This document shows positions 15,742-24,071 of a DNA stretch of 41,982 bases, piece by piece (within the stretch, counting starts at the first letter, position 1; each line of letters opens with the position of its first letter). A program made the position numbers and the translations under genes. The DNA comes from Bacillota bacterium. Lineage in GTDB: Bacteria > Bacillota > Clostridia > Christensenellales > Aristaeellaceae. The notes beneath the pieces are model-generated. The model was not told where the DNA came from. It did no database searches and saw nothing but the letters and a program-made list of their open reading frames with translations. The DNA lies in contig JAEYQQ010000082.1 in assembly GCA_023409955.1 (NCBI GenBank), forward strand, positions 1 to 41,982, written 5' to 3'.

Positions 15742-15795
15742 TTGAGAAAAGCCTTTCATCATGCTATACTATCAGCATCCGCGCCGGGCCGGCGC
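15742..15795 (+). promoter_or_regulatory. Promoter of the M42 operon plus a downstream GC palindrome
   Basis: -35 TTGAGA (15742-15747), a 17-nt spacer and -10 TATACT (15765-15770). Just after the expected start point lies the perfect 15-nt palindrome GCGCCGGGCCGGCGC (15781-15795), then AAAGGAGG and ATG 15816. The palindrome could be an operator or a 5'-end mRNA hairpin that stabilises the transcript. Confidence 0.65.
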
Positions 15796-15815
15796 GATGA
15801 ACAAAGGAGGAACCT

Positions 15816-16853
15816 ATGGACATTCAGGCCTACCTAGCCGAGGTATCGGCGCTGCCCGGCCTGCCTGGCAACGAGCAGGTAGTGGCAGAATACGTAAAAG
15901 GGCTGTTTGAACCCTTTTGCGATGAAGTAACTGTGGACAGCATGTACAATGTCATCGCCCACAAAAAGGGCAAGGGCCCCAAAGTGATGCTGGCAGCACA
16001 TATGGATGAAATCGGTTTGACGGTGGTTAACATCGAAAAAGATGGCTGCCTACGCCTTGGCAACATGGGCGGTGTGGATCCACGCATCCTCCCCGGCACA
16101 CAACTATGGGTATATGGTAAAGAAAAGCTCTTTGGCACTGTAGGCGCCAAACCCCCGCATTTGCAGACAGCCGGGGAGAGCAAAAAGAATTATCTGAGAG
16201 AAGACTTGTTTGTAGATGTGGGCCTACCTTATGAAAAAGTGATTGGGCTTGTTCAAATCGGCGACAGGGTTACCTTCAACACCCCTGCCACTCCTCTTAA
16301 AAACCGGCGGTTCGCCTGCAAGACCATGGATGACAGGGCTTGCGTAGGCATTATGCTGCTGGCGGCAGAACGACTGCAAAAAATGCACCATGACGCAGAC
16401 ATTTATTTTGTGGCCTCCACCCAGGAGGAAGTGGGCTGCCGCGGCGCAAAGGTCGCCGCATACTCTGTTTATCCGGACATCGGCATTGCCTTGGACGTAT
16501 GCCATGCCACCATCCCCGGAAGCCGTCCGGACACCACCTGTGATATCGGAAGCTTGGCGACAGCCGTCGGTCCCTTCCTGCAGCCCAAGCTGGTACAGCG
16601 GCTTATGGATACCGCCAAGAGCCATAATGTAACGCTGCAAACTGAGGTCGATCCGGGAAACACCTATACCGATGGTGATGCCATACAGATCAGCCGCGGC
16701 GGCGTTCCCTCCATTTTGCTGGAGCTGCCGCTGAAATATATGCATACTACCGTAGAAACCATTGACCTGAATGCGTTGGAAGAGGGCGGCCGGCTCCTTT
16801 CCCACTTCCTTGCGGAACTGGATGCAGGATGGGAGGCAGACCTATGGATTTAA
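15816..16853 (+). CDS. M42 family metallo-aminopeptidase, first of three
   Basis: A 345-residue M42 peptidase (glutamyl aminopeptidase / deblocking aminopeptidase family). Metal and catalytic motifs: LAAHMDEIGLTV (His62, Asp64), the bridging Asp in KTMDDRACVG, the Glu-Glu pair in ASTQEEVGCRGAK, the Asp in IALDVCHA, and a late His in KYMHTTVE. Members form dodecameric cytoplasmic shells that trim short peptides. ATG 15816 has AAAGGAGG 5 nt upstream. It overlaps the next gene by 10 nt, so the two are translationally coupled. Substrate preference cannot be read from the sequence. Confidence 0.92.
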   Translation: MDIQAYLAEVSALPGLPGNEQVVAEYVKGLFEPFCDEVTVDSMYNVIAHKKGKGPKVMLAAHMDEIGLTVVNIEKDGCLRLGNMGGVDPRILPGTQLWVYGKEKLFGTVGAKPPHLQTAGESKKNYLREDLFVDVGLPYEKVIGLVQIGDRVTFNTPATPLKNRRFACKTMDDRACVGIMLLAAERLQKMHHDADIYFVASTQEEVGCRGAKVAAYSVYPDIGIALDVCHATIPGSRPDTTCDIGSLATAVGPFLQPKLVQRLMDTAKSHNVTLQTEVDPGNTYTDGDAIQISRGGVPSILLELPLKYMHTTVETIDLNALEEGGRLLSHFLAELDAGWEADLWI

Positions 16854-17857
16854 AGACACTATGTGAAATCCGTGCCGTCAGCGGCCATGAGCAGGAGATC
16901 CGCAAAGCTTTGGTGGCAGCGTGCCGTCCGCTTTGCGACAGCGTGACCATCGACCGCATGGGCAATGTGGTTGCCTTTAAGAAAGGCACCCAGACCGGCA
17001 TGCCCCATATCATGCTGGCGGCCCATATGGATGAGGTTGGCTTTATTGTGACCTCCGCCACAGAAGACGGCCTATTGCGGATTCATCCTGTTGGCGGCAT
17101 TGATCCAAGGGTGGTCATCAGCAAACGTGTGCTGGTAGGTGATAAAGCCATCCCCGGCGTCATTGGCGCTATGGCCATTCACCTGCAATCACCGGATGAC
17201 CGCAAGCGGGTATTGCAGTACGACAGCATTTATGTAGACATCGGCGCCAAGAATAAAGAAGATGCACTGGGCGACTGCCCGGCTGGCAGCTATGTCACCT
17301 TTAATTCCGCCTATGTTCCCTTTGGCGATGGCTTTATCTGCGCCAAGGCCCTGGACGACCGGATTGGCTGCCTGAATATGCTCAAGGTGCTTGAAGACAG
17401 CTATCCTGGTGATGTCACCTGTCTGTTCACCTCTGAAGAGGAGGTAGGCCTACGCGGTGCCACCGGCGGAGCGTATACCGTTGCAGCAGATATGGCGTTG
17501 ATACTGGAAGGCACCACCTGTAACGATCTTGGCGATGTGCCGGAAGTGATGCAGGTTTGCAAAGCCGGAGAAGGTGTTGCCGTGAGCTTTATGGACAACG
17601 CCTCCATCGTGAACCGTCCGCTATATGAAGCCATTTTGGAAACCGCCAAAGAAAACGGCATCAGCCATCAATTAAAGCGCAGCGTATCCGGCGGCAACGA
17701 CAGCGGAGCCATACAGCGCTCCCGTACCGGCATCGCCACCTGCGTACTTAGCGTACCCTGCCGCTATATCCACAGCCCTTCCTCCGTTGTGAAGGAAAGC
17801 GATGTAGAAGCCCAGTACCGCCTTGCCCATGCCTTTTTGAAAAAGCCTGTGCGCTGA
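16844..17857 (+). CDS. M42 family metallo-aminopeptidase, second of three
   Basis: A 337-residue paralogue of the preceding gene. Motifs present: LAAHMDEVGFIV, KALDDRIGCLNM, FTSEEEVGLRGA, a short segment ILEGTTCND where the first paralogue has LDVCHA, and a terminal RYIHSPSS with the last His ligand. In LEGTTCND the usual metal-ligand Asp is replaced by Glu, a known alternative in M42. ATG 16844 is chosen over the in-frame ATG 16829 because GGGAGG lies 7 nt before it. It begins inside the end of the upstream gene. The three copies are clearly divergent, so this is an old duplication or a family set, not a recent copy. Confidence 0.9.
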   Translation: MDLKTLCEIRAVSGHEQEIRKALVAACRPLCDSVTIDRMGNVVAFKKGTQTGMPHIMLAAHMDEVGFIVTSATEDGLLRIHPVGGIDPRVVISKRVLVGDKAIPGVIGAMAIHLQSPDDRKRVLQYDSIYVDIGAKNKEDALGDCPAGSYVTFNSAYVPFGDGFICAKALDDRIGCLNMLKVLEDSYPGDVTCLFTSEEEVGLRGATGGAYTVAADMALILEGTTCNDLGDVPEVMQVCKAGEGVAVSFMDNASIVNRPLYEAILETAKENGISHQLKRSVSGGNDSGAIQRSRTGIATCVLSVPCRYIHSPSSVVKESDVEAQYRLAHAFLKKPVR

Positions 17858-17876
17858 CGCAAAGGAGAGATCGCAT

Positions 17877-18869
17877 ATGTATGATTTGTTGAAAACCATT
17901 TTGGCTCCCGTAGGCCCCACTGGCAGGGAACAGCCTGTGGCGGATGTGATCCGGCCCCTGATTACCCCTTATGTGGATACTGTCAGTACCGATGTAATGG
18001 GCAACCTGATTGCTGTGAAAAACGGCAAGCCCAGCGGCAAGCGCATCCTGCTGAGCTCCCACATGGACCATATCGGCTTTATTGTAACAGACATTGAAAA
18101 AGAAGGCTTCCTTCGTGTGATGCCTCTGGGCGGTATCAACATCAAGGTTTCTCTGGCCCGCCAGGTGGCTTTCCAAAATGGTGTACAGGGCGTGTTGGTA
18201 AGCCAGCCGGTGCCGGAAGGTGAAACCCAGGCCATGAAACACCTGTTTATTGATATCGGCGCAGAAAGCCAGGAAGAAGCCCTAACCAAAGTTACCATCG
18301 GCGATGCAGCTGTCTATGCCGGGGAACCCTTCCGCTTGGGTGATAACAAGGTTGCTGCTCCTGCCATGGATGACCGCTGCGCTTGCGCGCTTTTGACAGC
18401 CCTTGTACAGGCGCTGCCCGAGACAGATAACACCATTATCGCCGTTTTCTCCACCCAGGAGGAAGTGGGCCTACGGGGCGCAAGAACTGCCGCCTTTGCC
18501 ATGGAGCCGGATATCGGCGTAGCGCTGGATGTGACGCTGTGGGGCGATACCCCGGAAACGAAGCTCCCGGCCATCAAGCTGGGCCAGGGCCCTGCGGTGA
18601 AGATCATGGATGCATCCAGCATCTCCAACCCCATTGTACGGGATGCGCTCTTTGCTGCAGCAGAGAAGGCCGGTGTCAATGCCCAGCGGGAAGTACTGCC
18701 CTATGGCGGCACGGATGCAGGGGCCATTCAGCAGTCCCGGGGCGGCGTGCCGGTGGGTACTGTGTCCATCCCCTGCCGTTATGTCCACAGCGCTTGCGAG
18801 ACCATTGATTTAAGGGATATGGACGGCGCTCTGAAGCTGCTGAAGGAATTTGTTCAGATGGCGTTTTGA
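17877..18869 (+). CDS. M42 family metallo-aminopeptidase, third of three
   Basis: A 330-residue M42 peptidase. Motifs: LSSHMDHIGFIV, PAMDDRCACALL, FSTQEEVGLRGAR, IALDVTLWGD (Asp ligand) and RYVHSACE (His ligand). The first motif reads HMDHIG, not HMDEIG as in the other two copies. It starts 19 nt after the second copy, with AAAGGAGA upstream. A strong hairpin follows, closing a three-gene operon. Three different M42 enzymes expressed together could form mixed or complementary peptide-trimming complexes; that is inference. Confidence 0.92.
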   Translation: MYDLLKTILAPVGPTGREQPVADVIRPLITPYVDTVSTDVMGNLIAVKNGKPSGKRILLSSHMDHIGFIVTDIEKEGFLRVMPLGGINIKVSLARQVAFQNGVQGVLVSQPVPEGETQAMKHLFIDIGAESQEEALTKVTIGDAAVYAGEPFRLGDNKVAAPAMDDRCACALLTALVQALPETDNTIIAVFSTQEEVGLRGARTAAFAMEPDIGVALDVTLWGDTPETKLPAIKLGQGPAVKIMDASSISNPIVRDALFAAAEKAGVNAQREVLPYGGTDAGAIQQSRGGVPVGTVSIPCRYVHSACETIDLRDMDGALKLLKEFVQMAF

Positions 18870-18878
18870 TGCACCTTT

Positions 18879-18917
18879 GCGGGGAGCGTTTTAATACAAA
18901 ACCTCCCCGCTCTCTTC
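18879..18917 (+). terminator. Terminator of the M42 operon
   Basis: The stem GCGGGGAG/CTCCCCGC (18879-18886 with 18903-18910) continues into an inner GTTTT/AAAAC stem (18888-18902) past a one-base bulge. TCTCTTCTGT follows. The T-run is imperfect but the stem is strong. Confidence 0.7.
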
Positions 18918-18946
18918 TGTAATAACTTGCAATATGGGGTGGATGC

Positions 18947-20920
18947 ATGGCGGCAGTGCTTTATTTGATGGTATATCTTCTGTGCGGCATGGCCATCGTA
19001 CAGTTTTTACTGCCTGCTCATAAGCCTTTGACCCGCTGGTGGCTGGGGTTGAGCCTGGGCCTTTTCCTTTTGATGTGGCTGCCAGCCTTGGCTGCGTTTT
19101 TCATAAAATTCAGCCATATAGGGCATTATGCAGCCCTTGCGCCTTTGGTGGCGTTAACGGGTGGTGCATATTATTTCCGGGACAAAAAGCACGCTTTGCG
19201 GCTTTGGGATAAAGAAGAAGGCAAATTTCTGCTGATCCTTGCATGCGTTGCCCTGCCACTGACCATTCTTGGCGGCTATCTGCAGTACACCCACAACCTG
19301 CGTCTGGCGGCAGACGGCAGCTACCATGTAGGCCAGAGCACCTATGGCGACCTGATGCTGCATACAGCCATCATTACCAGCATTCGCGATGCTGCATTCC
19401 CGGTGGATTACAACATTCTTCCAGGGGAGCTGCTGTCCTACCCCTTTTTAACAGATAGTTTATCCACCTCGCTGTACCTGTTCGGACTGTCATTGCCCAT
19501 GTCCCTTACAGTTCCAGGCACATTGATGATGTTCTTATGCTTTACGGGGTATATACTGGTTGCCCGCGAAATGGCGGGCAGCAAAAGGGCTGTTATCCTA
19601 GCAAGCCTCTTGTTTTTCCTCAATGGCGGCCTTGGCTTTTTGTACACCTTTGACCTGGCAGGCGGAGACTTTCTGGAGCGGGTGCGCTATGTGATGGGTG
19701 AATACTACAAAACGCCCACCAATCAACCGGACCCTTATAACCTTCGCTGGAGCAATGCCATTGCCGATTTGATGATCCCCCAGCGCACTCTTTTGGGCGG
19801 TTGGACCATGGTGCTGCCCTGCCTATATCTTTTATACGCCGCCTTCTCTCCCTTCAAGCAGGAGAATAAGGCAGGCATTCGGCACATACTGCTGCTTGGC
19901 ATTTGGGCCGGGGGCCTGCCAATGATTCATACCCATTCTTTTTTAGCTCTAGGCCTGATGAGCGGCGGATTTTTGCTCTATACCCTTTTAAAAAAGCCCC
20001 ATGAAGATTCAAAAAATTATTTACTAAAATGGCTTTTATATGGCGCTGCTGCCGTTTTGCTGGCAGTGCCACAGCTATTCTTCTGGACTTTTTCACAAGC
20101 TACAGGCAGCGGGCATTTTTTGCAGTTTCAGTTTAACTGGGTTAACAATTCCAATAACAACGGCTTGATTGATATGTATCTTTGGTTTTACATCAAAAAC
20201 ATCGGTCTGCCGGTGATCCTATTAATGTGCGCGCTGCTGGAGAAAAACCCCAAGCACCGCTTTTTGGCTGCCGGGGCATTTATGATATTCCTAGCAGCGG
20301 AGTTCATTCGCTTCCAGCCCAATGAATATGATAACAATAAATTATTCTATATATGGTACATGATAGGTGCCATCCTGGCGGCGGATTATGCCGTAATTGT
20401 ATTTGATAGGCTCCGAGGCCTTCGAAGCCGTTATCTGCTTGCGGCATTTACGGCAGTGGCTTTCTTCTTAAGCGCCGGTCTGACTCTGGCCCGAGAGGTG
20501 GTCAGTGATTATGAGATCATGCCCAAAGAGAGCATCGATGCTGCCAAGTATATTGAAGAAACGACGCCAAATGATGCTGTGTTCATGACAGGCTATGCTC
20601 ACCATCGAAACCTGGTCAGCTCTTTGGCTGGTCGAACCATTGTATCCGGGCCTGATTTATGGCTGTACTATCATGGCTTTGATACATCGGAAAGAAAATA
20701 TGATATCGAACGATTTTATCAAGATCCGCAAAATAACCTGGATGTGCTGAGCAAATATCAGGTGGATTACGTATGTATCTCCAGCTATGAGCGAAATGAT
20801 TTAACCATCGATTATGCCGGTCTGGAAACGCTGTTTCCCTTGACCTATACCAGCGAAATGGGCGATATCTCCCTGTACACGGTTCCCAAAGAATATCGAG
20901 AATCGGATGGGGAGGGATGA
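18947..20920 (+). CDS. Polytopic membrane protein, GT-C glycosyltransferase-like
   Basis: A 657-residue protein with about 12 hydrophobic helices between residues 1 and 520, and a soluble C-terminal part (about 530-657) with an alternating alpha/beta look (DAAKYIEETTPNDAVFMTG, VDYVCISSYERND). A long first extracytoplasmic loop with acidic and His residues (AADGSYHVGQSTYGDLMLH, about 123-141) is where GT-C lipid-linked sugar transferases keep their catalytic acid. The overall plan fits GT-C/YfhO-like transferases, but I recognise no precise family. It shares an operon with GtrA, a protein class that moves lipid-linked sugars across membranes, which supports a glycan role. Its stop overlaps an ATG by 3 bases and the next gene follows at once. 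Confidence 0.6.
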   Translation: MAAVLYLMVYLLCGMAIVQFLLPAHKPLTRWWLGLSLGLFLLMWLPALAAFFIKFSHIGHYAALAPLVALTGGAYYFRDKKHALRLWDKEEGKFLLILACVALPLTILGGYLQYTHNLRLAADGSYHVGQSTYGDLMLHTAIITSIRDAAFPVDYNILPGELLSYPFLTDSLSTSLYLFGLSLPMSLTVPGTLMMFLCFTGYILVAREMAGSKRAVILASLLFFLNGGLGFLYTFDLAGGDFLERVRYVMGEYYKTPTNQPDPYNLRWSNAIADLMIPQRTLLGGWTMVLPCLYLLYAAFSPFKQENKAGIRHILLLGIWAGGLPMIHTHSFLALGLMSGGFLLYTLLKKPHEDSKNYLLKWLLYGAAAVLLAVPQLFFWTFSQATGSGHFLQFQFNWVNNSNNNGLIDMYLWFYIKNIGLPVILLMCALLEKNPKHRFLAAGAFMIFLAAEFIRFQPNEYDNNKLFYIWYMIGAILAADYAVIVFDRLRGLRSRYLLAAFTAVAFFLSAGLTLAREVVSDYEIMPKESIDAAKYIEETTPNDAVFMTGYAHHRNLVSSLAGRTIVSGPDLWLYYHGFDTSERKYDIERFYQDPQNNLDVLSKYQVDYVCISSYERNDLTIDYAGLETLFPLTYTSEMGDISLYTVPKEYRESDGEG

Positions 20921-20922
20921 AC

Positions 20923-21141
20923 ATGGAAGTATTTCTTCGCTATTCCATGGCCCATGGCCGGCGCATCAAAGCCATTCTTATGATAGAAGCTAGCATGGTG
21001 CAGCAAAACATCACAATCGTACGTTATACGGATGAGGACTTTACATATACGTCCTCCAAGCAAAAAACGCCCCGGACCCTGCCTTTAAGCAGCCTTTTAT
21101 CTGCAGGCTATGCCAGGGGGGACACCGGTGAATCGGAATAG
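20923..21141 (+). CDS. Small conserved-looking protein of unknown function
   Basis: A 72-residue basic protein (MEVFLRYSMAHGRRIKAIL...). It looks like a small beta-barrel or SH3-like fold: strands at VFLRYS, ITIVRYTDEDFTYTS and RTLPLSSLLSAGY. The pattern 'IRAILM...I.Y.DEDFTY...K.TPRTLPL..LLSAGYARGD' recalls small YolD/WYL-like modules but I cannot name a family. ATG 20923 is preferred over ATG 20917 because GGAGG is 7 nt before it. It is coupled to the upstream GT-C-like gene and followed by gtrA 9 nt later. Confidence 0.65.
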   Translation: MEVFLRYSMAHGRRIKAILMIEASMVQQNITIVRYTDEDFTYTSSKQKTPRTLPLSSLLSAGYARGDTGESE

Positions 21142-21150
21142 GAGAAACAT

Positions 21151-21651
21151 ATGGATAAATGGAAGAAAGTCATGAGTACATTCAATAACATGATGAATGA
21201 CAAGGCCCGCAGACGTGAAATTGTTCTATACCTAATCATTGGCATATTGACTACTCTTGTTAATCTGCTTGTCTTTGGCGTTTTCACATTGGTATACCCA
21301 TCCGGGAAAGTTATGCTGCCTACGATTCTATGGTTCAATACGCCGCTATATTGGTATTATATAGCCAGTATCTTGGCCTGGATCGCTGCAGTGGTTTTTG
21401 CGTATGCAGGGAACAAACTGTATGTGTTCCAAACCAGGAACCTGAGCCGAAACGCCCTTTTGAAGGAGATCACCTCCTTTTTTGGGGCAAGGGTTTTGTC
21501 CCTGCTGATTTTTGACCTGGCCGGTCTTTCCCTGTGCATTCAGGTATTTGGCATGAAGGATTTCACTGCCAAGCTTGTCATGAACGTGCTGGTCATCATA
21601 TTCAATTATATGGCCAGCAAGCTGGTGATCTTTAAAAAGAAAGAGCAATGA
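21151..21651 (+). CDS. GtrA family membrane protein
   Basis: A 166-residue protein with four transmembrane helices (about 24-45, 67-87, 108-128 and 140-158). The GtrA signature is FAYAGNKLYVF after helix two and a closing FNYMASKLVIFKK. GtrA-like proteins are thought to flip undecaprenyl-phosphate-linked sugars for glycosylation of wall polymers or O-antigen. Neighbour context (GT-C-like gene two upstream) fits a lipid-linked sugar pathway. AGGAGA lies 5 nt upstream. Confidence 0.88.
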   Translation: MDKWKKVMSTFNNMMNDKARRREIVLYLIIGILTTLVNLLVFGVFTLVYPSGKVMLPTILWFNTPLYWYYIASILAWIAAVVFAYAGNKLYVFQTRNLSRNALLKEITSFFGARVLSLLIFDLAGLSLCIQVFGMKDFTAKLVMNVLVIIFNYMASKLVIFKKKEQ

Positions 21652-21654
21652 ATT

Positions 21655-22071
21655 ATGGAATCAAAAGAACTTATCCTTATCTATGGCTTGCCTGCTTCCA
21701 AAGAAGAAGGAGACAAGGTACAAACGGTGCTGCGAGATGAAGGCATCTCGTTTCGGGAGGTTTTGCCCCAGGAGTTGGGTCTTGAAGTAGGTGTGCTGGC
21801 TGGGCTTGATAACGCAGACAGCTGCCCGCCCATGGTGGAGCCTTTTTCCCAATGCGCCATGGTGTTTTGTGGTTTTTCAGAACAGCGCCTGCGTGATACG
21901 CTGAGTCTCTTGCGGGGGGCTGGCGCAGGCAATAACAGCCTGAAGGCCATATTGACCCCGAATAACCGTGACTGGCGCTTTTGCGATCTGCTGGAGGAGC
22001 TCCAAAAGGAGCGGCAGGAGTTGGCCCGCATTATGAAGGCAAAGGCTGAAGTCGAAAAGAAGGCAACATAA
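21655..22071 (+). CDS. DUF3783 family protein
   Basis: A 138-residue cytoplasmic protein beginning with a beta-strand and a P-loop-like turn (ELILIYGLPASKEEGDKV, without a Walker lysine-Ser/Thr) and containing the DUF3783 region (MVEPFSQCAMVFCGFSEQRL ... LKAILTPNNRDWRFCDLLEEL). The end is a charged helix rich in Lys/Glu. Function unknown. It starts 3 nt after gtrA with no clear ribosome binding site, so translation is probably coupled; a strong terminator follows. DUF3783 is recalled from pattern, not searched. Confidence 0.72.
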   Translation: MESKELILIYGLPASKEEGDKVQTVLRDEGISFREVLPQELGLEVGVLAGLDNADSCPPMVEPFSQCAMVFCGFSEQRLRDTLSLLRGAGAGNNSLKAILTPNNRDWRFCDLLEELQKERQELARIMKAKAEVEKKAT

Positions 22072-22073
22072 AA

Positions 22074-22105
22074 GGCACGTCTTATATAAGGCGTGCCCTA
22101 TTTTT
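22074..22105. terminator. Terminator between DUF3783 gene and dnaJ-like gene
   Basis: Stem GGCACG-CTT/AAG-CGTGCC (22074-22097) followed on the plus strand by CTATTTTTT. It overlaps the stop region of the convergent DnaJ-TPR gene at 22098. Confidence 0.85.
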
Positions 22106-22616
22106 TCACCAGGTCTTTCAACCAGCCTGCCACACGGTAGGTAATCTGCTTGTTGCGTTTCATAGCCAAGGCAGCGTCCAGCGCCCCCTGGCGGAAGCGG
22201 AGGTTTTCTGGCTCCCGCCGCACTGCCTCCCGGTAACTTTGATGGGCTGTCTCATATTGGCGCATGCCCATTAATATCTGCCCTTGGAGATAGAACCAGA
22301 AGCTGTCCTTAGATTCCGCCCTGCACAATTGCCGCAAAGCGCTTTCCAAGTTGCCTTGTTCCATGAGCTTAATGGCGAAACGTTTGGCCTCCTCCTGGGA
22401 GATTAGATTAAATCCCACCCGCTTTTCTGAAGCGATACGAAGGGCCTCTTCATAAGCCAGGTTCAGCGCAATCAGCTGTTCCTGGGCCTTTTTTTGTTCC
22501 TCAACGTCTGTAAATTGGTCTGGGTGGCAGCTCTTGACTTTTGCACGGTAAGCAGAGCGCACCTGCTGGGCATCAGCATCGCTTTTTAAACCCAGCAACT
22601 CAAAGGCGCTTGTCAA
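22098..22616 (-). CDS. DnaJ-domain protein with TPR-like tail
   Basis: A 172-residue cytoplasmic protein. The J domain spans about 1-62 with the HPD motif (VKSCHPDQF), which stimulates DnaK ATPase. Residues 75-155 form two TPR-like helix pairs (AIKLMEQGNLESALRQL, LQGQILMGMRQYETAHQSYREAV). No Gly/Phe region or zinc domain, so a specialised type III J-protein. TTG start: GGGGGAGGTGA stands 6 nt upstream and no ATG is near. It follows murA by 30 nt and may be in the same transcript. Client unknown. Confidence 0.85.
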   Translation of the reverse strand: MTSAFELLGLKSDADAQQVRSAYRAKVKSCHPDQFTDVEEQKKAQEQLIALNLAYEEALRIASEKRVGFNLISQEEAKRFAIKLMEQGNLESALRQLCRAESKDSFWFYLQGQILMGMRQYETAHQSYREAVRREPENLRFRQGALDAALAMKRNKQITYRVAGWLKDLVKK

Positions 22617-22646
22617 CAGCCGTCACCTCCCCCACGTCCGCACGGT

Positions 22647-23912
22647 TTAAGCCTTTTCCCGGCGGATGTTGGCCCCAAGGGCACGCAGCTTTGCTTCAAT
22701 ATGCTCATAGCCGCGGTCGATGTGTCCTGGCTCATAAATCTCTGTTACACCTTTGGCCATGAGTCCTGCTACTACCAACGCCGCACCAGCCCGAAGATCT
22801 GTAGCAACCACCGGTGCGCCAAAAAGTTGGGGCACACCTTCAATCAGAGCCGTACGGTCCACCATCCGGACTCTGGCGCCCATGCGCCGGATCTCATCCA
22901 GATGCTTAAACCGCTGTTCATAAATGGTTTCCGTCACAACGCTTGTACCGTGGGCTGTTGTCAGCAGTGCAGACATGGGTTGCTGCAGGTCTGTAGGGAA
23001 ACCAGGATATACTTGGGTTTTAAAATTCACCGCCCGATGGGGGCTGATGGTCCGGACACGGATGGCGTCGTCACTGTCGGTAACACGCACACCCATTTCC
23101 AAAAGCTTTGCGGAAAGAGCCTCCATGTGGGTAGGGATACAGCCCCTGATCACCACGTCACCCCGTGTGGCTGCAGCTGCAATCATCAGCGTGCCGGTTT
23201 CAATCTGATCGGGGATTACCGTATAGGTACAGCCGTGGAGCTTTTCCACCCCGCGAATGCGGATAATGTCCGTGCCTGCACCTTTGATATTGGCACCCAT
23301 GCTATTTAAAAAGTTGGCCAAGTCTACAATGTGGGGTTCTTTGGCCGCATTATAAATCAAAGTGGTTCCCGATGCTTTGACAGCCGCCAGCATGATGTTG
23401 ACTGTACCGCCAACGGTGACCATGTCAAAGAATACATCTGTTCCGCGAAGCTTCTGGCTCTTGGCATAAATCATGCCGCCCCGCTCTTCGATCTCGGCAC
23501 CTAAAGCTGCAAAGCCCTTCAAATGCTGGTCAAATGGACGGCAGCCCAAATCACATCCGCCCGGATAGGCAACTTCCGCCTTGCTGTGGCGGCCTAGCAG
23601 CGCCCCCATCAGGTAATAGCTGGCCCGAAGGCGCTGGGTATATTGATAAGAAACATGAATCCCTTCCGCTTGTCTGGGATCCACTGTCAAAAATTTGCCT
23701 GGCTCATATGTTACGCGTGCGCCCAAAGCGGTGAGAATATCGATCAGGGCGTTCACATCTTCGATGTCCGGCAGGTTTTCAATGGTGCAGGGTTCACTGC
23801 TTAAAAGGATGGCAGGAATGACTGCTACCGATGTGTTTTTACCACCGCTAACCCTGGTTTCACCCATCAGCGGCGATCCGCCGGTTATCAGCATTTTTTC
23901 TGTGTCCGCCAT
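22647..23912 (-). CDS. murA: UDP-N-acetylglucosamine 1-carboxyvinyltransferase
   Basis: A 421-residue EPSP-synthase-fold enzyme transferring enolpyruvate from PEP to UDP-GlcNAc, the first committed peptidoglycan step and the fosfomycin target. Motifs: RVSGGKNTSVAVIP at the start (Lys25), RASYYLMGALL, and PGGCDLGCRPFDQHL where Cys120 is the PEP-binding, fosfomycin-reactive Cys. The usual A/G after it is Asp-Leu, and a second Cys follows. PTDLQQPM and GYEHIEAKLRALGA come later. The frame opens at 23972, but ATG 23912 fits the family start. Its Shine-Dalgarno is 23 nt away with a small hairpin in between (separate entry). Firmicutes often carry two murA genes; which one this is cannot be told. 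Confidence 0.94.
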   Translation of the reverse strand: MADTEKMLITGGSPLMGETRVSGGKNTSVAVIPAILLSSEPCTIENLPDIEDVNALIDILTALGARVTYEPGKFLTVDPRQAEGIHVSYQYTQRLRASYYLMGALLGRHSKAEVAYPGGCDLGCRPFDQHLKGFAALGAEIEERGGMIYAKSQKLRGTDVFFDMVTVGGTVNIMLAAVKASGTTLIYNAAKEPHIVDLANFLNSMGANIKGAGTDIIRIRGVEKLHGCTYTVIPDQIETGTLMIAAAATRGDVVIRGCIPTHMEALSAKLLEMGVRVTDSDDAIRVRTISPHRAVNFKTQVYPGFPTDLQQPMSALLTTAHGTSVVTETIYEQRFKHLDEIRRMGARVRMVDRTALIEGVPQLFGAPVVATDLRAGAALVVAGLMAKGVTEIYEPGHIDRGYEHIEAKLRALGANIRREKA

Positions 23913-23942
23913 ACCGCTGGCAAAAAGCCAGGTCACCTCCTT
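23913..23942 (-). promoter_or_regulatory. murA ribosome binding site with a hairpin in the spacer
   Basis: Minus strand: AAGGAGG (23936-23942) lies 23 nt before ATG 23912, too far for normal initiation. Between them CTGGC-TTTTT-GCCAG (23917-23931) makes a 5-bp hairpin. Folding removes 15 nt and leaves an effective spacer of 8 nt. This decides the start and may set or regulate translation efficiency. In-frame ATG 23951 overlaps the region upstream but has no ribosome binding site. Confidence 0.6.
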
Positions 23943-24042
23943 GGGTTGCATATCCCATGCCAAACCGGTCAAGGGATGTATTGCTTCCCACCATCAGGAT
24001 ATCCAATACACCCCACCACTCATGACACAGAGCATACCATTC

Positions 24043-24071
24043 ATTATACACATAGCACATACAATTTACAA
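24043..24071 (-). promoter_or_regulatory. Sigma-A promoter of murA
   Basis: Minus strand: -35 TTGTAA (24066-24071), a 17-nt spacer and a perfect -10 TATAAT (24043-24048). It gives an unusually long leader of about 120 nt before murA. Confidence 0.7.
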
